Origin: JBBQXK01 sp052387255
GTDB taxonomy: Bacteria; Pseudomonadota; Alphaproteobacteria; Rhodobacterales; Rhodobacteraceae
DNA length: 64,000 nt
Reading direction: 5' to 3'
NCBI GenBank assembly: GCA_052387255.1
Contig: JBQTJI010000019.1
Coordinates: 62,001 to 126,000, forward strand
Under the pieces are notes generated by a model. The model did no database searches and was not told where the DNA came from. It saw nothing but the letters and a program-made list of their open reading frames with translations. Shown piece after piece: positions 1 through 8,716 of the stretch. Position 1 is the stretch's first letter; each line of letters starts with the position of its first letter. The position numbers and the translations under genes were made by a program.

Positions 1-1
1 G

Positions 2-1504
2 GGCGACCTGTCGGCGGGTGTGTTCGATCCAGAGGGGCGGATGCTGGCGCAGGCGGTGACGGGGACGCCGGGCCATGTCAATACGATGGCCGAGGCGGTG
101 GGGCATTTCATTCAGGGCATCGGGCGGGGGAACATGTTCCCCGGCGATACCTATGTGACCAACGACCCCTGGCTGGGCACCGGGCACCTGCACGACATCA
201 CCATGGTCACGCCGTCGTTCCTGGGCGAAAGGCTGGTCGGGTTCTTTGCCTGCACGGCGCATGTGGTGGATGTGGGGGGGCGCGGGTTCGGGGCGGATGG
301 CAAGTCGGTGTACGAGGAAGGGATCCAGATCCCGATCATGAAGTTCGCCGAGCGGGGCACGGTGAACGCCACCCTGATCGCCCTGCTGCGGGCGAACGTG
401 CGCGAGCCTGAACAGGTGGTGGGCGATTTCTATTCGCTGGCGGCCTGCAACGACGTGGGGCACCGCCGACTTGTGGCGATGCTGGCCGAGATGGGGCTGG
501 AGACGCTGGACCCCCTGGGCGACTTCATCTTTGCCCGCACCCGCGCGGCGATGCTGGACCGCATCCGCGCGCTGCCGCAGGGGGAATGGGCGAACGTGCT
601 GGACACCGACGGCTATGACGTGCCGGTGCGGCTGGCCTGTAGCGTGCGGATCGCGGGCGATGCCGCGCATGTCGATTTCGCCGGCTCGGCCCCGCTCAGC
701 CGCTGGGGCATCAACGTGCCGATGATCTATGCCAAGGCCTATGCGTCCTATGCGCTGAAATGCGTGGTGGCCCCGGACATCCCGAACAACTGGGCCTCGC
801 TGGATGCCTTCACCATTTCCTCGCCCGAAAACATCCTGAACGCCCCCCGGCCTGCGCCGGTGTCCTTGCGCCATGTGATCGGGCATCTGGTGCCAGACCT
901 GGTGCTGGGGGCGTTGGCCAAGGCATTGCCGGGGAAGATTCTGGCCGAGGGGGCGGCGTCGCTGTGGAACATCCACATGTCGGTGCGCCCGGTGGCGGGC
1001 GGGCCGGGGCTGCGGGCCGAGATCCTGATGTTCAACTCGGGCGGCATGGGGGCGCGGCCGGGGGTGGACGGGCTGTCGGCGACGGCCTTCCCCTCGGGCG
1101 TGATGACGATGCCGGTCGAGGCGACGGAACAGACCGGCCCGCTGGTGGTGTGGCGCAAGGAGCTGCGGCCTGATTCCGGCGGCGACGGGCAGTATCGCGG
1201 GGGGCTGGGGCAGGTGATCGAGATCGAACCCGCGCCGGGACACCAGTTCGATTTCTCGGCGATGTTCGACCGGGTGAACCATCCGGCCAAGGGGCGCGAC
1301 GGCGGTGGCGGGGGCGCGGCGGGGGCGGTGATGCTGGACGACGGCACGCGGCTGAACCCCAAGGGGTGGCAGCATGTGCCCGCCGGGCGGCGGCTGATCC
1401 TGCATCTGCCGGGGGGCGGGGGGTTCGGGAACCCTGGCGCGCGCGATCCGGCGGCGCGGGCGGCGGATGTGACAAGGGGCTATGTGACGGGGGACAGGAC
1501 ATGA
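2..1504 (+). CDS. Hydantoinase B / 5-oxoprolinase subunit, 5' end outside window
   Basis: The reading frame is open from the first bases of the window, so the N-terminus lies upstream. The visible part begins at the conserved 'SAGVFDPEGRMLAQ' stretch that sits roughly 60-80 residues into HyuB proteins. Other family features are the 'NDPWLGTGHLHDI' metal/substrate region and the glycine-rich C-terminus ending in 'GGGGFGNPGARDP'. The family opens cyclic amides (N-methylhydantoin, 5-oxoproline), usually with an ATP-using HyuA partner that would lie upstream. The stop overlaps the next gene's start (ATGA), so it is co-translated with the epimerase and FAD oxidase. About 500 residues are visible, close to the usual 520-570. 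Family call is firm; the actual substrate is unknown. Confidence 0.9.
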   Translation, partial: GDLSAGVFDPEGRMLAQAVTGTPGHVNTMAEAVGHFIQGIGRGNMFPGDTYVTNDPWLGTGHLHDITMVTPSFLGERLVGFFACTAHVVDVGGRGFGADGKSVYEEGIQIPIMKFAERGTVNATLIALLRANVREPEQVVGDFYSLAACNDVGHRRLVAMLAEMGLETLDPLGDFIFARTRAAMLDRIRALPQGEWANVLDTDGYDVPVRLACSVRIAGDAAHVDFAGSAPLSRWGINVPMIYAKAYASYALKCVVAPDIPNNWASLDAFTISSPENILNAPRPAPVSLRHVIGHLVPDLVLGALAKALPGKILAEGAASLWNIHMSVRPVAGGPGLRAEILMFNSGGMGARPGVDGLSATAFPSGVMTMPVEATEQTGPLVVWRKELRPDSGGDGQYRGGLGQVIEIEPAPGHQFDFSAMFDRVNHPAKGRDGGGGGAAGAVMLDDGTRLNPKGWQHVPAGRRLILHLPGGGGFGNPGARDPAARAADVTRGYVTGDRT

Positions 1505-2322
1505 CCGGGCCGCGTTTCGACACGATCCTGCTGACCGGGGCGGCGGGCCGCCTGGGCACGCAGCTGCGCCGGGGGCTGGCCCCGCTGGCCCGGACCTTGC
1601 GCCTGACCGATCGGGTGGCGGTGGCCGACCTGCAGCCGAACGAAACGATGGTCGTGGCCGAACTGGGCGACCAGGCGGCCATGCTGGACGCCTGCCGGGG
1701 CGTAGAGGCCATCGTCCATTTCGGCGGCGCGTCGATGGAGCGTCCCTGGGCCGAGGTGCTGGAGGGCAACATCAGGGGCAGCTACCACATCTATGAGGGG
1801 GCGCGTCAGGCGGGGGTGCCGCGCGTGGTCTATGCCAGTTCGGTGCATGCCATCGGCTATCACCGCCTGTCGGACCACATCGACACGGCGGCACCGCACC
1901 GGCCCGACGGGTTGTACGGCCTGTCGAAGTGCTTTGCCGAGGATCTGGGGCGGCTCTACTGGGACAAGTTCGGGATCGAGACGGTGGCCCTGCGCATCTT
2001 CTCGTCGTTCCCCGAGCCGGTGGACCGGCGGATGCTGTGGTCGTGGCTGTCCTTCGACGATTGCGTGCGGCTGGTGGTTGCGGCGCTGACGGCACCGGGG
2101 GTGGGGTTCACGGTGTCGTTCGGCACCTCGGACAACCGGGTGAAGCCGCTGGACAACCGTCTGGCCGGGCACCTGGGGTTCCAGCCGCAGGACAACACCG
2201 AAGCGTTCCGCGCGGGGGTCGAGGCGAAGGTGCCCCTGCCCGACCCGCACGACCCTGCCGTGCAGCATCTGGGCGGCTGGTTCCTGAACCTCGGCCATCC
2301 CGACGACGAGGTCGCATCGTGA
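1501..2322 (+). CDS. NAD-dependent epimerase/dehydratase, uronate dehydrogenase-like
   Basis: A 273-residue extended SDR protein. The N-terminal Rossmann motif 'LLTGAAGRLG' binds NAD. The 'YASSVHAIGYH' segment and the 'YGLSKCFAED' YxxxK site form the catalytic centre. Length, the 'RPDGLYGLSK' stretch and the 'DNTEAFR' C-terminal region resemble uronate dehydrogenases (Udh), which oxidise glucuronate or galacturonate to the aldaro-lactone. The ATG overlaps the stop of the hydantoinase gene and its own stop overlaps the GTG of the FAD oxidase, so the three genes form one coupled operon. An open frame extends further upstream, but that part is antisense-like low-complexity sequence inside hyuB. 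A role in uronate catabolism is an inference from similarity only; the operon partners suggest a nitrogen-containing substrate instead. Confidence 0.85.
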   Translation: MTGPRFDTILLTGAAGRLGTQLRRGLAPLARTLRLTDRVAVADLQPNETMVVAELGDQAAMLDACRGVEAIVHFGGASMERPWAEVLEGNIRGSYHIYEGARQAGVPRVVYASSVHAIGYHRLSDHIDTAAPHRPDGLYGLSKCFAEDLGRLYWDKFGIETVALRIFSSFPEPVDRRMLWSWLSFDDCVRLVVAALTAPGVGFTVSFGTSDNRVKPLDNRLAGHLGFQPQDNTEAFRAGVEAKVPLPDPHDPAVQHLGGWFLNLGHPDDEVAS

Positions 2323-3524
2323 AGCCGTCCTATGACGTGGTGATCGTGGGCGGGGCCGTGATCGGGTCGGCCATCGCGTATTTCCTGACGGCGAACCCGG
2401 ATTTCGGCGGGTCGGTCCTGATCGTCGAGCGGGACCCGAGCTTTGCCCGGTCCTCGACGGCGCTGTCGGCGGCGTCGATCCGCACGCAGTTCTCGAACCC
2501 GGTGAACGTGAAGATCGGGCAGTTCGGCATCGGTTTCATCCGCAACTTTGCCGGGACGATGGCGGTGGGCGACGACCGCCCGAACCTGAACCTGCACGAA
2601 GCGGGGTACCTGTTCCTGGCCGCGACGCCTGCGCAGGAACAGGTCCTGCGCGAGAACAACGCGGTGCAGCGGGCGCTTGGCGCGGACAACGTGCTGTGGA
2701 CGCAGGAAGAACTGGCCCGCGCCCTGCCGCACCTGAACGTGGATGACGTGGCGCTGGCGAGCTATGGCCGGTCGGGCGAGGGGTGGTTCTCGAACACCGG
2801 GCTGATGAACGGGTTCCGCGCCAAGGCCCGTGCGCAGGGCGCGGATTATGTGGCGGACGAGGTGGTGGGGATTGCGCGGCAGGGTGCGCGCGTCACCGGC
2901 GTGACGCTGAAATCGGGGGCTTTTGTCGCGGCGGGCACCGTGGTGAACGCCAGCGGCCCGCGTGCGGGGCTGACCGCGCGGATGGCGGGCCTCGATGTGC
3001 CGGTGGAACCCCGCAAGCGGACGATCTTTGTGTTCGATTGTGCCGCCTCGCCCGAAGGCACCGCGACCGTCAACGGCGGCAGGCTGCCGCTGGTGATCGA
3101 CCACAACGGCACCTTCTGTCGGCCCGAGGGGCGGTTCTTTCTGGCGGGCTGTCCGCCGGTCGAGGACCCCGCCGTCGATTTCGACGATTTCGAGCCGCGC
3201 CACCACGAATTCGAGGACATCATCTGGCCCCACATCGCCGCGCGGTCGCGGGCGTTCGAGGCGGTGAAGGTGGTGAACCTCTGGGCCGGGCACTATGATT
3301 TCAACACGCTGGACCACAACCTGATCGTGGGGCGACACCCTGAGGTGGCGAACTTCGTCTTCGCCAACGGGTTCTCGGGCCACGGGCTGCAGCAGAGCCC
3401 GGCGGCGGGGCGGGGGGTGGCGGAACTGGTCACCTATGGCGGGTTCCGCACGCTGGACCTGTCGGACGTGGGGTACGAGCGGATCGCCGAGGGGCGGCCC
3501 GTCCTGGAGAAGGCGGTGATCTGA
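2319..3524 (+). CDS. FAD-dependent oxidoreductase, DAO family
   Basis: A 401-residue protein starting at GTG 2319, which overlaps the previous stop (GTGA). The N-terminus 'DVVIVGGAVIGSAIAYFL' is a classic FAD-binding beta-alpha-beta fold ending in the acidic 'IVERD'. The 'STALSAASIRTQFS' stretch and the C-terminal 'GHGLQQSPAAGRGVAEL' are typical of the D-amino-acid oxidase/sarcosine oxidase/dimethylglycine dehydrogenase superfamily. It probably oxidises a C-N bond of an amino acid or N-alkyl amine released by the hydantoinase. The ORF could be read from further upstream in frame, but that part overlaps the epimerase and has no FAD-fold character. The next small ORF or the LysR gene follows directly. 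Confidence 0.88.
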   Translation: MKPSYDVVIVGGAVIGSAIAYFLTANPDFGGSVLIVERDPSFARSSTALSAASIRTQFSNPVNVKIGQFGIGFIRNFAGTMAVGDDRPNLNLHEAGYLFLAATPAQEQVLRENNAVQRALGADNVLWTQEELARALPHLNVDDVALASYGRSGEGWFSNTGLMNGFRAKARAQGADYVADEVVGIARQGARVTGVTLKSGAFVAAGTVVNASGPRAGLTARMAGLDVPVEPRKRTIFVFDCAASPEGTATVNGGRLPLVIDHNGTFCRPEGRFFLAGCPPVEDPAVDFDDFEPRHHEFEDIIWPHIAARSRAFEAVKVVNLWAGHYDFNTLDHNLIVGRHPEVANFVFANGFSGHGLQQSPAAGRGVAELVTYGGFRTLDLSDVGYERIAEGRPVLEKAVI

Positions 3525-3640
3525 TGGCGGAGGATCGCCCGTCGTTCCAGGTGCCGCGCCAAAGCCGGAATTTTCGAAATTTCCGGTCCGGTTTCTTCGA
3601 AGAAACCGGCTTGCTGCCCGCCCTGCGCCGCATCCCATGA
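3524..3640 (+). CDS. Possible 38-residue coupled small ORF running through a palindromic repeat
   Basis: An ATG at 3524 overlaps the TGA of the FAD oxidase, and the frame ends in a TGA at 3638-3640 overlapping the ATG of the LysR gene. It therefore exactly bridges the two genes with coupling signals on both sides. The middle is made of two TTCGAA-centred palindromes, so the peptide is mostly determined by repeat sequence. It may be a chance frame that lets ribosomes run through a repeat element, not a functional peptide. No known family. Confidence 0.25.
   Translation: MAEDRPSFQVPRQSRNFRNFRSGFFEETGLLPALRRIP
3565..3609. repeat. Pair of TTCGAA-centred palindromes
   Basis: Two 22-bp palindromes lie side by side. 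The first (3565-3586, CCGGAA...TTCCGG) is near perfect with one mismatched pair; the second (3588-3609, CCGGTTTC-TTCGAA-GAAACCGG) is perfect. Each would form a stable hairpin in RNA. They sit between the FAD oxidase and the LysR gene and could attenuate transcription or be a dispersed REP-like element; the copy number in the genome cannot be judged from this window. Confidence 0.75.
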
Positions 3641-4539
3641 CCCCCCGCCTGCCCCCCCTGAACGCGCTGCGCGTGTTCCAGACGGTGGTGCGGCACCGGT
3701 CGTTTCGCGGGGCGGCGGAGGACCTGCATGTCTCGCCCCAGGCCGTCAGCCAGCAGGTCAAGCTGCTGGAAGAGGCGCTTGGGGTGGAGTTGTTCACGCG
3801 CAAGGGGAGGGCGGTCGAGCCGACGGAAGCCGCGATCCTGCTGGCGCATTTCGTGCAGGCGGGGTTCGACGAGATTGCCGAAGGGGTGCGCCGGGTGACG
3901 AAGGCGCGCCTGCAGAGCCGCATCAACGTGAACGCCAGCCCCTATTTCGCGACGCGGTTCCTGATCGACCGGCTGGCGCGGTTCCGCGTGCTGGTGCCTG
4001 ACGCCGACCTGCGGTTGACCACGATGGTGGACCTGCCCGATTTCGCGGGCGACGAGGTGGACGTGGCGATCCAGTGGGGGTTCGGGGGGTGGACGCACGA
4101 CCACCGCCTGCTGGTCCGCGACGTCAAGGTGCTGTGCTGCACGCCGGGGCTGGCCGCGCGCATCGCCGTGCCGTCCGACCTGCTGTCGGTGCCGCTGTTG
4201 CATCCGGTGCTGTCCGACCGGCTGTGGCCGAACGTGCTGGCGCATCTGGGCGTGGCGGGGGCCGAGACGCCTGCCGACATCCGCATCCAGGACGCTGCAA
4301 CGGTGCGCAGTGCCACGCTGGCGGGTCTGGGCGTGGGGCTGCTGTCGGTGATCGACGCGACCGAGGACCTGGCCTCGGGCAAGCTGGTGGCACCTCTGGG
4401 GCGGGATGTGATGCAGGGCATGCCGCCCGCGCATGTGCCGGGGTTCTATCTGGTGCTGCCGAAGTCGCACCGGCGGGTGAAGCCCGTCGCGGCCTTTTGC
4501 GCCTGGGTCGAGGCCGAGGACTGGACGACGCCATCATGA
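3637..4539 (+). CDS. LysR-family transcriptional regulator, GcvA-like
   Basis: A 300-residue protein. The N-terminal winged helix-turn-helix (about residues 5-65, 'NALRVFQTVVRHRSFRGAAE' and 'LHVSPQAVSQQVKLLEEALG') is diagnostic for LysR regulators of the GcvA subgroup. It is followed by a periplasmic-binding-protein-like effector domain containing 'INVNASPYFATRFLI' and 'GLGVGLLSVIDATEDLASGKLV'. Length is normal. It lies inside the catabolic operon in the same direction and probably regulates the flanking hydantoinase and SDR genes in response to their substrate. The effector is not deducible. Confidence 0.92.
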   Translation: MTPRLPPLNALRVFQTVVRHRSFRGAAEDLHVSPQAVSQQVKLLEEALGVELFTRKGRAVEPTEAAILLAHFVQAGFDEIAEGVRRVTKARLQSRINVNASPYFATRFLIDRLARFRVLVPDADLRLTTMVDLPDFAGDEVDVAIQWGFGGWTHDHRLLVRDVKVLCCTPGLAARIAVPSDLLSVPLLHPVLSDRLWPNVLAHLGVAGAETPADIRIQDAATVRSATLAGLGVGLLSVIDATEDLASGKLVAPLGRDVMQGMPPAHVPGFYLVLPKSHRRVKPVAAFCAWVEAEDWTTPS

Positions 4540-4552
4540 AAGGATCGACACG

Positions 4553-5272
4553 ATGCCAGAGGCGCTGGTGACGGGTGCGACAGGCGGGATTGGGCGGGCC
4601 ATCGCCTGCGCCTTGCGCGATGCCGGGCACGAGGTGGTCGCCTTCGGTCGCGATGCGGCGGCGCTGCAGGCGCTGGCGGCCGAGGGACTGCGTGCCGTGC
4701 GCGTCGAGATGACCGACCGCGAAGCCTTGCGCGCCGCGGTGGCGGGGCTGGCACCGGATGTGCTGGTGAACAATGCGGGCATGGTGCCGCCGGTGCTGCA
4801 TTTCTGCGACCAGGACGAGGCGGATATCGACCGGGCGGTGGCGCTGAACCTGACCTCGGTGCTGGCACTGTCGCGGATGGTGGTGCCGGGGATGCGGGCG
4901 CGCGGGCGGGGGCACGTCTTCTTCACCGGGTCGGTGGCGGGCCACGCGCCCTTTGTCAACATGGCCGTCTACTGCGCCACCAAGGCCGCCATCGGCGGCT
5001 TTGCCCAGGCGCTGCGGCTGGAACTGGCCCCGTTCGGCCCGCGCGTGACGGAAATCGTGGCGGGACGGGTCGAGACGACGCTGTACAAGGACATCCTGTC
5101 GCCCGAGGAACGGGCGGCGATGTATGCGGGCAACACGGCGGTGCAGCCTGCGGATGTGGCGGCCATGGTGCTGGCGGTGCTGGCGCTGCCGCCGAACGTG
5201 GATGTCGCGCGGTTCGATATCCTGCCCCTGAACCCGGCCTCGGTGTCGGGTGCCCGCCGAAAGGACACATAG
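4553..5272 (+). CDS. SDR-family NAD(P)-dependent oxidoreductase
   Basis: A 239-residue classical short-chain dehydrogenase. The cofactor motif 'TGATGGIG' is at residues 7-14, 'NNAG' follows at the end of beta-4, and the catalytic residues are Ser127, Tyr140 and Lys144 (YCATK). The sequence is close to YdfG-type 3-hydroxy acid/serine dehydrogenases. An RBS-like GAAAGGA precedes ATG 4553. It lies 13 bp after the LysR gene and just before a second SDR, so all are probably one transcript. Substrate unknown; a hydroxy-acid intermediate is plausible. Confidence 0.9.
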   Translation: MPEALVTGATGGIGRAIACALRDAGHEVVAFGRDAAALQALAAEGLRAVRVEMTDREALRAAVAGLAPDVLVNNAGMVPPVLHFCDQDEADIDRAVALNLTSVLALSRMVVPGMRARGRGHVFFTGSVAGHAPFVNMAVYCATKAAIGGFAQALRLELAPFGPRVTEIVAGRVETTLYKDILSPEERAAMYAGNTAVQPADVAAMVLAVLALPPNVDVARFDILPLNPASVSGARRKDT

Positions 5273-5273
5273 G

Positions 5274-6022
5274 ATGCAGGGCCTGTCGGTGGTGATCGTG
5301 GGCGGTGGCGCGGGGCCGGGGGCGCTGCTGGCGGGGATGGCGGTGGCCGAAGGGGCGGTGGCCTTGGGGATCATCGACCTTGACGCTGGGGCGGCAGAGG
5401 CGGCGCTGGAACCGGCAAGGGCCGCCGGGCTGCCGGTGGCATCCGCCGCCTGCGACATCCGCACCGCCGAGGCGGCACATGCTGCCTTCGCGGCGGTGGC
5501 GGGGGTGCTGGGGCGGGTGGACACGCTGGTCAATGCGGCGGCGATCTATCCGCGAAAGCCGATCCTCGACATCGGCGATGCCGACTGGGACGCGTCGCTG
5601 GCGATCAACGTGAAGGGGACCTATCACATAATGGTCGCCGCCGTGCGCCAGATGCGGGGGCAGGACCCCGTGGGCCACGTCCGGGGGCGGATCGTCAACA
5701 TCACCTCGGTCGATGCGTTCAAGGCCCATCCGCAGAACGCGCATTACGCCGCGACCAAGGCCGCTGTCGTCAGCCTGACGAAAAGCGTGGCCGAGGCCGT
5801 GGCCCCCGACGGCATCCTGGTGAACTCGGTCGCCCCGGCGGGCATGGCGACCGACAGGGCGCGGGCGTCGGGGTTTCTGGCGGAACTGGCGGCGGCCAGC
5901 CCGCTGGGGCGCGGGGGACCCCTCGCGAGATGGCGGAATGGGTGCTGATGGCGGGGGGGCCGCGCAACACCTACATGACGGGCGAGAACATCATCGTGTC
6001 GGGCGGGTACATCTATGCCTGA
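5274..6022 (+). pseudogene. SDR-family oxidoreductase interrupted by a frameshift near its C-terminus
   Basis: From ATG 5274 the frame gives a normal classical SDR with a Gly-rich cofactor loop, 'NAAAIYPR', and catalytic Ser145, Tyr158 and Lys162. At a run of five Gs (5913-5917) the frame is lost: the uninterrupted ORF ends at 5948 with an unrelated tail. One base further the expected SDR C-terminus continues ('REMAEWVLMAGGPRNTYMTGENIIVSGGY') to a TGA at 6020-6022. A single missing base in the G run explains it. Either the gene is recently inactivated (loss of the substrate-loop end and the last strand) or this is a homopolymer error in the assembly. It overlaps the convergent ribokinase gene by ten bases. 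Confidence 0.8.
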
Positions 6023-6870
6023 CCCGCGACGTGCCGCGCGGCGGCGTCCGACGCCATGCGGCAGGCGTCGGTCAGGGGGCGGCCCTGAGCGAGGGCGGCG
6101 GCGAGGGTGCCGGTAAAGCAGTCGCCCGCGCCATGGGTGCTGACCACGTTGACCGGGGTGGCCGACAGGGTCAGGCGTTCATCCTCCAGTGTCCAGGCAG
6201 CCAGGCCGTGCGACCCTGCGGTGACGATGACGCTGTCATAGTCGGCGGCGAGGGTTTCCGCCGCCACCATTGCCGACGCAAGGTCGGTCACCGGGGCACT
6301 GCCCATCATCTCGGCCTCGACGGCATTGACGATCAGGACATCGACGCGGCGTTGCGGGGCGGGGGGCAGGGTGCGGGCGGGGGCGGCGTTCAGCACCACT
6401 TTCACGCCGCGCTTGCGGGCCTGTCGGGCGGCGGCGACGTTGACCGCTTCGGGGATTTCGTTCTGCAGGACGAGGATGGCCACGTCGTGCCACAGGGCAT
6501 CGTCGGCCAGGGCGGCGGGGTCGAGCAACAGGTTCGCCCCCGACACGATGGTGGCGGCATAGTCGCCGGTGGCATCCATGATCGCGACGCTCATCCCCGA
6601 GGGGGCGTCGACCTGGCCGACAAAGCGGCGGTCCACGCCGCCTGCGTCCAGCGCGGCGGTCAGGAAGGTGCCGAAGCCGTCGCGCCCGACCGCCCCGAAC
6701 ATCCGTGCGCCCACCCCGGCACGGGCCACGGCCACCGCCTGGTTGCCGCCCTTGCCGCCGAACTTGGGCCACCATCGGGTGCCCACGGCGGTTTCGTCAC
6801 GGCGGGGCAGGTGATCAGCCTCGATCATGATGTCGTGGTGCAAGGATCCGACGATCAGGACGGTGGGCAT
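6013..6870 (-). CDS. PfkB-family sugar kinase, ribokinase-like
   Basis: A 285-residue kinase starting at ATG 6870, one base after the RpiR stop. Ribokinase signatures are 'GGKGGNQAVAVARAG' near residue 38 (PfkB signature 1) and 'GAGDCFTGTLAAALA' near the C-terminus, which holds the anion hole and the catalytic Asp. It would phosphorylate the sugar brought in by the adjacent RbsABC-type importer, using ATP. Upstream in-frame Met codons lie inside the RpiR gene and are unlikely starts. It is the last gene of the sugar operon and ends convergently with the SDR. The sugar could be ribose, allose or a relative. Confidence 0.9.
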   Translation of the reverse strand: MPTVLIVGSLHHDIMIEADHLPRRDETAVGTRWWPKFGGKGGNQAVAVARAGVGARMFGAVGRDGFGTFLTAALDAGGVDRRFVGQVDAPSGMSVAIMDATGDYAATIVSGANLLLDPAALADDALWHDVAILVLQNEIPEAVNVAAARQARKRGVKVVLNAAPARTLPPAPQRRVDVLIVNAVEAEMMGSAPVTDLASAMVAAETLAADYDSVIVTAGSHGLAAWTLEDERLTLSATPVNVVSTHGAGDCFTGTLAAALAQGRPLTDACRMASDAAARHVAGQA

Positions 6871-6871
6871 G

Positions 6872-7726
6872 TCAGGGTTTCCGCTTGGACTGGACGGCGC
6901 GCATGGTGCGGCCGAGGTTGGCATCCGCCGCCTTGCGGTCGCGCTGTGCCACGGCCACGAACAGGGCATCGAGCAGGTTCAGCTGCGCGATGCGGGCGGT
7001 GGCGTTTTCGCCCAGCAGGGGCGAGTTCTGGGCGGTCGAGCACAGCACCACGTCGGCGATCCGCGCGAGGTGGCTGTCGGCATAGTTGGTGACGGCGATG
7101 GTGCGGGCACCGTTGCGCCGCGCCAGTTCCAGCGCGTCGATCACCGCCGTCGTGCTGCCCGAATGCGAGAACGCGATGGCGGCGTCGTCGGACGTCAGCA
7201 GGGATGCCGACATCATCATCATGTGGGCATCGTCGAACACCGAGGTGCGGATGCCGATGCGCAGGAACTTGTGGCTGACATCGCGGGCGATCTGGGCCGA
7301 TCCGCCCAGGCCGTAGAAGTCGCGCTGCCGGGCGCGGTGGAGATGGTCGGCGGCCCGCTCGAACGCGGCAAGGTCAAGGATGGCAAAGGTTTCCTCGATG
7401 GCCTGCATGGCGGTACGGAACACCTTCTGCACGACCGTGCCTGCGGTGTCGTCCAGCGATATCTCGGAATGCAGGGCGGCGGTGTCGGACCCGTAATAGC
7501 CGATCAGGCCCTGGCGGAATTCGCGAAAGCCCGCAAAGCCCAGCTTCTTGGCGACCTTGACGACCATCGCATCCGACACGCCCGAGCCTTCGGCCACCTC
7601 GCGCAGGGTCGTCTGGTCGGTGATGTCGCGCCGCGCCAGCACGTCGGCGGCCACCTTGCCCTCGAGCGGGGTCAGGCCCGGCAACCGCATGCGGATCTGC
7701 GCCCCGACGGCCCTTGGATCGTTCAT
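6872..7726 (-). CDS. RpiR/MurR-family transcriptional regulator
   Basis: A 284-residue regulator with an N-terminal HTH_6 domain ('LREVAEGSGVSDAMVVKVAKKLGFAGF') and a C-terminal SIS (sugar isomerase) domain with 'FYGLGGSAQIARD' and 'AFSHSGSTTAVIDA', which binds phosphosugars. ATG 7726 is preceded by GGAGG at a short spacing. An alternative ATG at 7753 overlaps the permease stop and would add nine residues. It is embedded in the sugar ABC operon and most likely represses or activates it in response to the phosphorylated sugar made by the neighbouring kinase. Confidence 0.92.
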   Translation of the reverse strand: MNDPRAVGAQIRMRLPGLTPLEGKVAADVLARRDITDQTTLREVAEGSGVSDAMVVKVAKKLGFAGFREFRQGLIGYYGSDTAALHSEISLDDTAGTVVQKVFRTAMQAIEETFAILDLAAFERAADHLHRARQRDFYGLGGSAQIARDVSHKFLRIGIRTSVFDDAHMMMMSASLLTSDDAAIAFSHSGSTTAVIDALELARRNGARTIAVTNYADSHLARIADVVLCSTAQNSPLLGENATARIAQLNLLDALFVAVAQRDRKAADANLGRTMRAVQSKRKP

Positions 7727-7752
7727 CAGCCCTCCAGAATCAGACACAGGCA

Positions 7753-8709
7753 TCAAGCACCGGACTTGCCGCTGGTCGCCCGGTCGATCAGCATTGCGAC
7801 GATGATGATGATACCGGTGGCCAGAAGCTGGTAGAAGGCCTGCACGTTCATCAGCGTCAACCCGTTGCGCAACGCGCCCAGGATGACGCAGCCGATCAGC
7901 GTGCCGATGATGCTGCCCCGCCCGCCCGACAGTGACGCCCCCCCGATGGCGGCGGCGGCGATGGCGTCAAGCTCCCACAGGTTGCCGAGGGTCGGTTCGG
8001 CGGCCCCGAGGCGTCCGATCAGGATCATGGCGGCCACGGCGGCAAGGAAGCCCGAGATCATGTAGGCCGCCATCTTGGTCAGCGCGACCGGCACGCCCGC
8101 AATGCGCGCGGCCTCGGCGTTGCCGCCGATGGCCATGAAGTATTCCCCCAGGGGCGTGCGGTTCAGGATGATCCAGGCGGCCAGTGCCAGGACGACGACG
8201 ATCACCACGGGGTTGGGCACGCCCGCGAGCGTGCCGTTGGTCAGCGCGCGAAACCCCTGGGGGATGCCGAAGATCGGGGTTCCGCCGGTGAAGATCAGCG
8301 CGAAGGCGCGGTACAGCGACAGGCCCCCCAGGGTGACGATGAAGGGCTGCAGCCCGCCCCAGGCGATCAGCGCGCCGTTGAAGGCCCCGCAGCCGACGCC
8401 CACGGCCAGCGCGCCCAGCACCGCCAGCGGCACCGGCACGCCCGCCACCATCATCGCCGCCCCCAGCACCGCCGCCAGCGCGGCGATGGGGCCGACCGAC
8501 AGGTCGATCCCGCCCGAGATGATCACCAGGGTCATCCCCAGCGCGATGCAGGCGTTGATCGAGGATTGCTGCAGGATGTTCATCAGGTTGGGCGCGGTCA
8601 GGAACACCGGCGTCAGGGCCGAGAACACGACCCCGATGATGACGAGGCCCAGCAGGGTGCCCGCGTCGCGGAACCTGATGCGGGACAGAAGGGAGGGGGC
8701 GTCGGTCAT
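7753..8709 (-). CDS. Sugar ABC transporter permease, RbsC-type
   Basis: A 318-residue inner-membrane protein with 8-10 hydrophobic segments. It contains the family stretch 'NACIALGMTLVIISGGIDLSVG' and the cytoplasmic loop 'NAEAARIAGVPV' that docks on the ATPase. It belongs to the BPD_transp_2 family (RbsC, XylH, AlsC). The start lies 7 bp after the ATPase stop. Together with the upstream ATPase and binding protein it makes a complete importer for a pentose or hexose. Confidence 0.93.
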   Translation of the reverse strand: MTDAPSLLSRIRFRDAGTLLGLVIIGVVFSALTPVFLTAPNLMNILQQSSINACIALGMTLVIISGGIDLSVGPIAALAAVLGAAMMVAGVPVPLAVLGALAVGVGCGAFNGALIAWGGLQPFIVTLGGLSLYRAFALIFTGGTPIFGIPQGFRALTNGTLAGVPNPVVIVVVLALAAWIILNRTPLGEYFMAIGGNAEAARIAGVPVALTKMAAYMISGFLAAVAAMILIGRLGAAEPTLGNLWELDAIAAAAIGGASLSGGRGSIIGTLIGCVILGALRNGLTLMNVQAFYQLLATGIIIIVAMLIDRATSGKSGA

Positions 8710-8716
8710 CGGGGGC

